A DNA stretch of 14,819 nt from Candidatus Omnitrophota bacterium (GTDB lineage: Bacteria; Omnitrophota; Gorgyraeia; 1-14-0-20-64-10). The DNA lies in assembly GCA_023248095.1 (NCBI GenBank), contig JAHFFF010000026.1:1-14819 (forward strand), written 5' to 3'. The notes under the pieces were generated by a model. The model was not told the DNA's origin. It saw only the letters and a program-made list of their open reading frames with translations, and did no database searches. This document shows positions 13,615 to 14,819 of this stretch, piece after piece. The translations under genes were made by a program, and so were the position numbers. Each line of letters starts with the position of its first letter. Within the stretch, counting starts at the first letter, position 1.

Positions 13615-14623
13615 GAGGGTTCTGTTGGTTTCGGTCAACTGGCTGGGGGATCTTCTCTTCATGACCCCCGCCATCCGGGCGATCCGCCGCGCCAACCCGG
13701 ATAGTTGGATTACTTGTCTTGCTCCATTACGCGGGGTGGATCTGCTCAAGGGCAATCCGCATCTGAATGAGGTGATTCCGATGCCGGCGGGGAGAGGGTT
13801 TATCTCGCTGATCCGCTGGTGGCCGCTGATCCTGCGCCTGCGCTCCGAGCGGTTTGATACGGCCTTCCTCTTTCATCGTTCCTTCACCCGTGCGTTCATT
13901 GTCTGGGCGGCCGGGATTCCGCAGCGAGTCGGCACCCGCACCTGGAAGCGAGGGTGGCTGCTGACGACAGCCGTGGAGCCCACGCCGAAAGATTCCATCT
14001 CAAAGGTGGATACATTCCTGCGGGTGGTGGAGGCGGCCGGCATCCGTCCCGACGGCAGGCATTACGATGCCCCTCTTCTTCCGGAGGATCGGAAGGTGGC
14101 GGATGCGCTGATCCGAGAGTTGGGAGTCGGCGAGCGGGATCGGGTTGTTGCGTTGCACGCCGGCGCCAACTGGCGGCTGAAGCGTTGGCCGGCGAGGAAC
14201 TTTGCCCAGCTTGCGGATGCCTTGGCCGCACGCTATGGCGCTAAAATCCTTTTCGTCGGAGGGGAAGGGGATCTGCCGCTGATTCAGGGGATCCTTCAGC
14301 GGATGCAGACCCGTCCTCTGGTTGCGGCGGGGAGGACCAGCTTTCGGCAGCTCGGCGCCTTGTTGGCCCGCACCTCGTTGCTCATCTCCAACGATTCCGG
14401 TCCGCTCCATCTGGGGATTGCAGCGGGGGTACCGGTGGTGGCCCTGTTCGGGCCCACCGACCCGAAGCTGACCGGTCCTCTGGATTCGGCTCGGGCGGTC
14501 ACCCTGTTCGGTTCAATCGGCTGCCCGGTCCCCTGCTACCAGCTTCGCTGTCCAATCAATCTGTGCATGCATCAGATCAGCGTGGAGCAGGTGCTCTCCG
14601 CAGCCGGGAAGTTCCTCTCGTGA
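13595..14623 (+). CDS. waaF: GT9 lipopolysaccharide heptosyltransferase, WaaF-like
   Basis: The 342-residue protein is a GT9 heptosyltransferase, transferring heptose from ADP-heptose to the inner core. Motifs are VLLVSVNWLGDLLFMTPAIRAI with Asp19 at the position of the proposed catalytic Asp, HAGANWRLKRWPARNF, SNDSGPLHLGIAAGVPVVALFGPTDP, and a Cys-rich end CPVPCYQLRCPINLCM. The N-terminal NWLGD is closer to heptosyltransferase II (WaaF, typically PNWIGD) than to WaaC, so waaF is the better symbol, but the acceptor could differ in this lineage. ATG 13595 is chosen over GTG 13568 because of a GGAG at seven bases and the fit to the family N-terminus. The start overlaps the GT4 gene by 20 bases, and the TGA overlaps the next GT9 gene's GTG as GTGA. 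Confidence 0.9.
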   Translation: MPKLSRKRVLLVSVNWLGDLLFMTPAIRAIRRANPDSWITCLAPLRGVDLLKGNPHLNEVIPMPAGRGFISLIRWWPLILRLRSERFDTAFLFHRSFTRAFIVWAAGIPQRVGTRTWKRGWLLTTAVEPTPKDSISKVDTFLRVVEAAGIRPDGRHYDAPLLPEDRKVADALIRELGVGERDRVVALHAGANWRLKRWPARNFAQLADALAARYGAKILFVGGEGDLPLIQGILQRMQTRPLVAAGRTSFRQLGALLARTSLLISNDSGPLHLGIAAGVPVVALFGPTDPKLTGPLDSARAVTLFGSIGCPVPCYQLRCPINLCMHQISVEQVLSAAGKFLS

Positions 14624-14819
14624 AAATCCTGGTCATCAGTCTGAGCAACTTGGGGGATGCGCTCCTCACCTATCCGGCACTGCACGCTCTTTGGCAGGCC
14701 TATCCGGAAGCGGAGTTTCACCTCCTGGCCTCTCCGCGCACGAGGGAGCTTTTTGAGAGCGATCCGCGCGTCAATCAAATTTGGATCTGGGAAAAGAAGA
14801 CCTCGATCCTGGAGCAGGT
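14620..14819 (+). CDS. GT9 heptosyltransferase, 3' part cut by the window end
   Basis: From GTG 14620 (GTGA overlap with the previous stop) the frame stays open to the edge for 66 codons: MKILVISLSNLGDALLTYPA, then LHALWQAYPEAEFHLLASP and SDPRVNQIWIWEKK. This matches the N-terminal domain of GT9 glycosyltransferases; SNLGD carries the conserved Asp13. It is the third GT9 module in 3.3 kb. The C-terminal donor-binding half is outside the window, so activity and sugar cannot be judged. The GTG start fits both the family N-terminus and the coupled junctions seen upstream. Confidence 0.88.
   Translation, partial: MKILVISLSNLGDALLTYPALHALWQAYPEAEFHLLASPRTRELFESDPRVNQIWIWEKKTSILEQ

Overview
The window is a dense, GC-rich, all plus-strand stretch from a diderm (Gram-negative-type) bacterium: it encodes Kdo transferase, lipid A 4'-kinase, a lipid A-type acyltransferase and several heptosyltransferase-like enzymes, which only make sense in a cell with lipopolysaccharide. 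No ribosomal RNA is present, so the lineage is a guess. The order aroC-aroK-dprA-(thiS)-topA-xerC-waaA-lpxK, the ELM1-type glycosyltransferase and the REP-like palindromes inside genes remind me most of uncultured Omnitrophota-like bacteria, but this is recall and not proof.

Layout. (1) 1-1723: the end of chorismate synthase (aroC), a 200-bp structured gap holding three related hairpin-like elements, then shikimate kinase (aroK). (2) 1720-6056: DNA-handling genes dprA, topA and xerC, with a small ThiS-like sulfur carrier between dprA and topA. A 37-bp palindrome has been absorbed in frame into dprA, and a pair of GGTGCC-type palindromes into topA. (3) 6031-14819: lipopolysaccharide inner-core and lipid A genes: waaA, lpxK, an acyltransferase fused to an ELM1-family glycosyltransferase, a GT4 glycosyltransferase fused to a GT9 heptosyltransferase, a free GT4, a free GT9, and the first 66 codons of another GT9 cut by the window end.

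From aroK to the right edge no gap between genes exceeds 14 bp. Most junctions overlap: ATGA/GTGA four-base overlaps, plus longer overlaps of 8, 10, 20, 26 and 47 bases. About 13.6 kb therefore looks like one translationally coupled transcription unit. The only gap large enough for a conventional promoter is the one before aroK. The lipid part reads as an assembly line: LpxK phosphorylates the lipid A disaccharide, WaaA adds Kdo, the LpxL-like half of the fusion acylates, and the ELM1, GT4 and GT9 modules would extend the core.

The most unusual items are the two enzyme fusions and the palindromic repeats translated as part of DprA and TopA. I see no tRNA, rRNA, CRISPR array, transposase or convincing intrinsic terminator.
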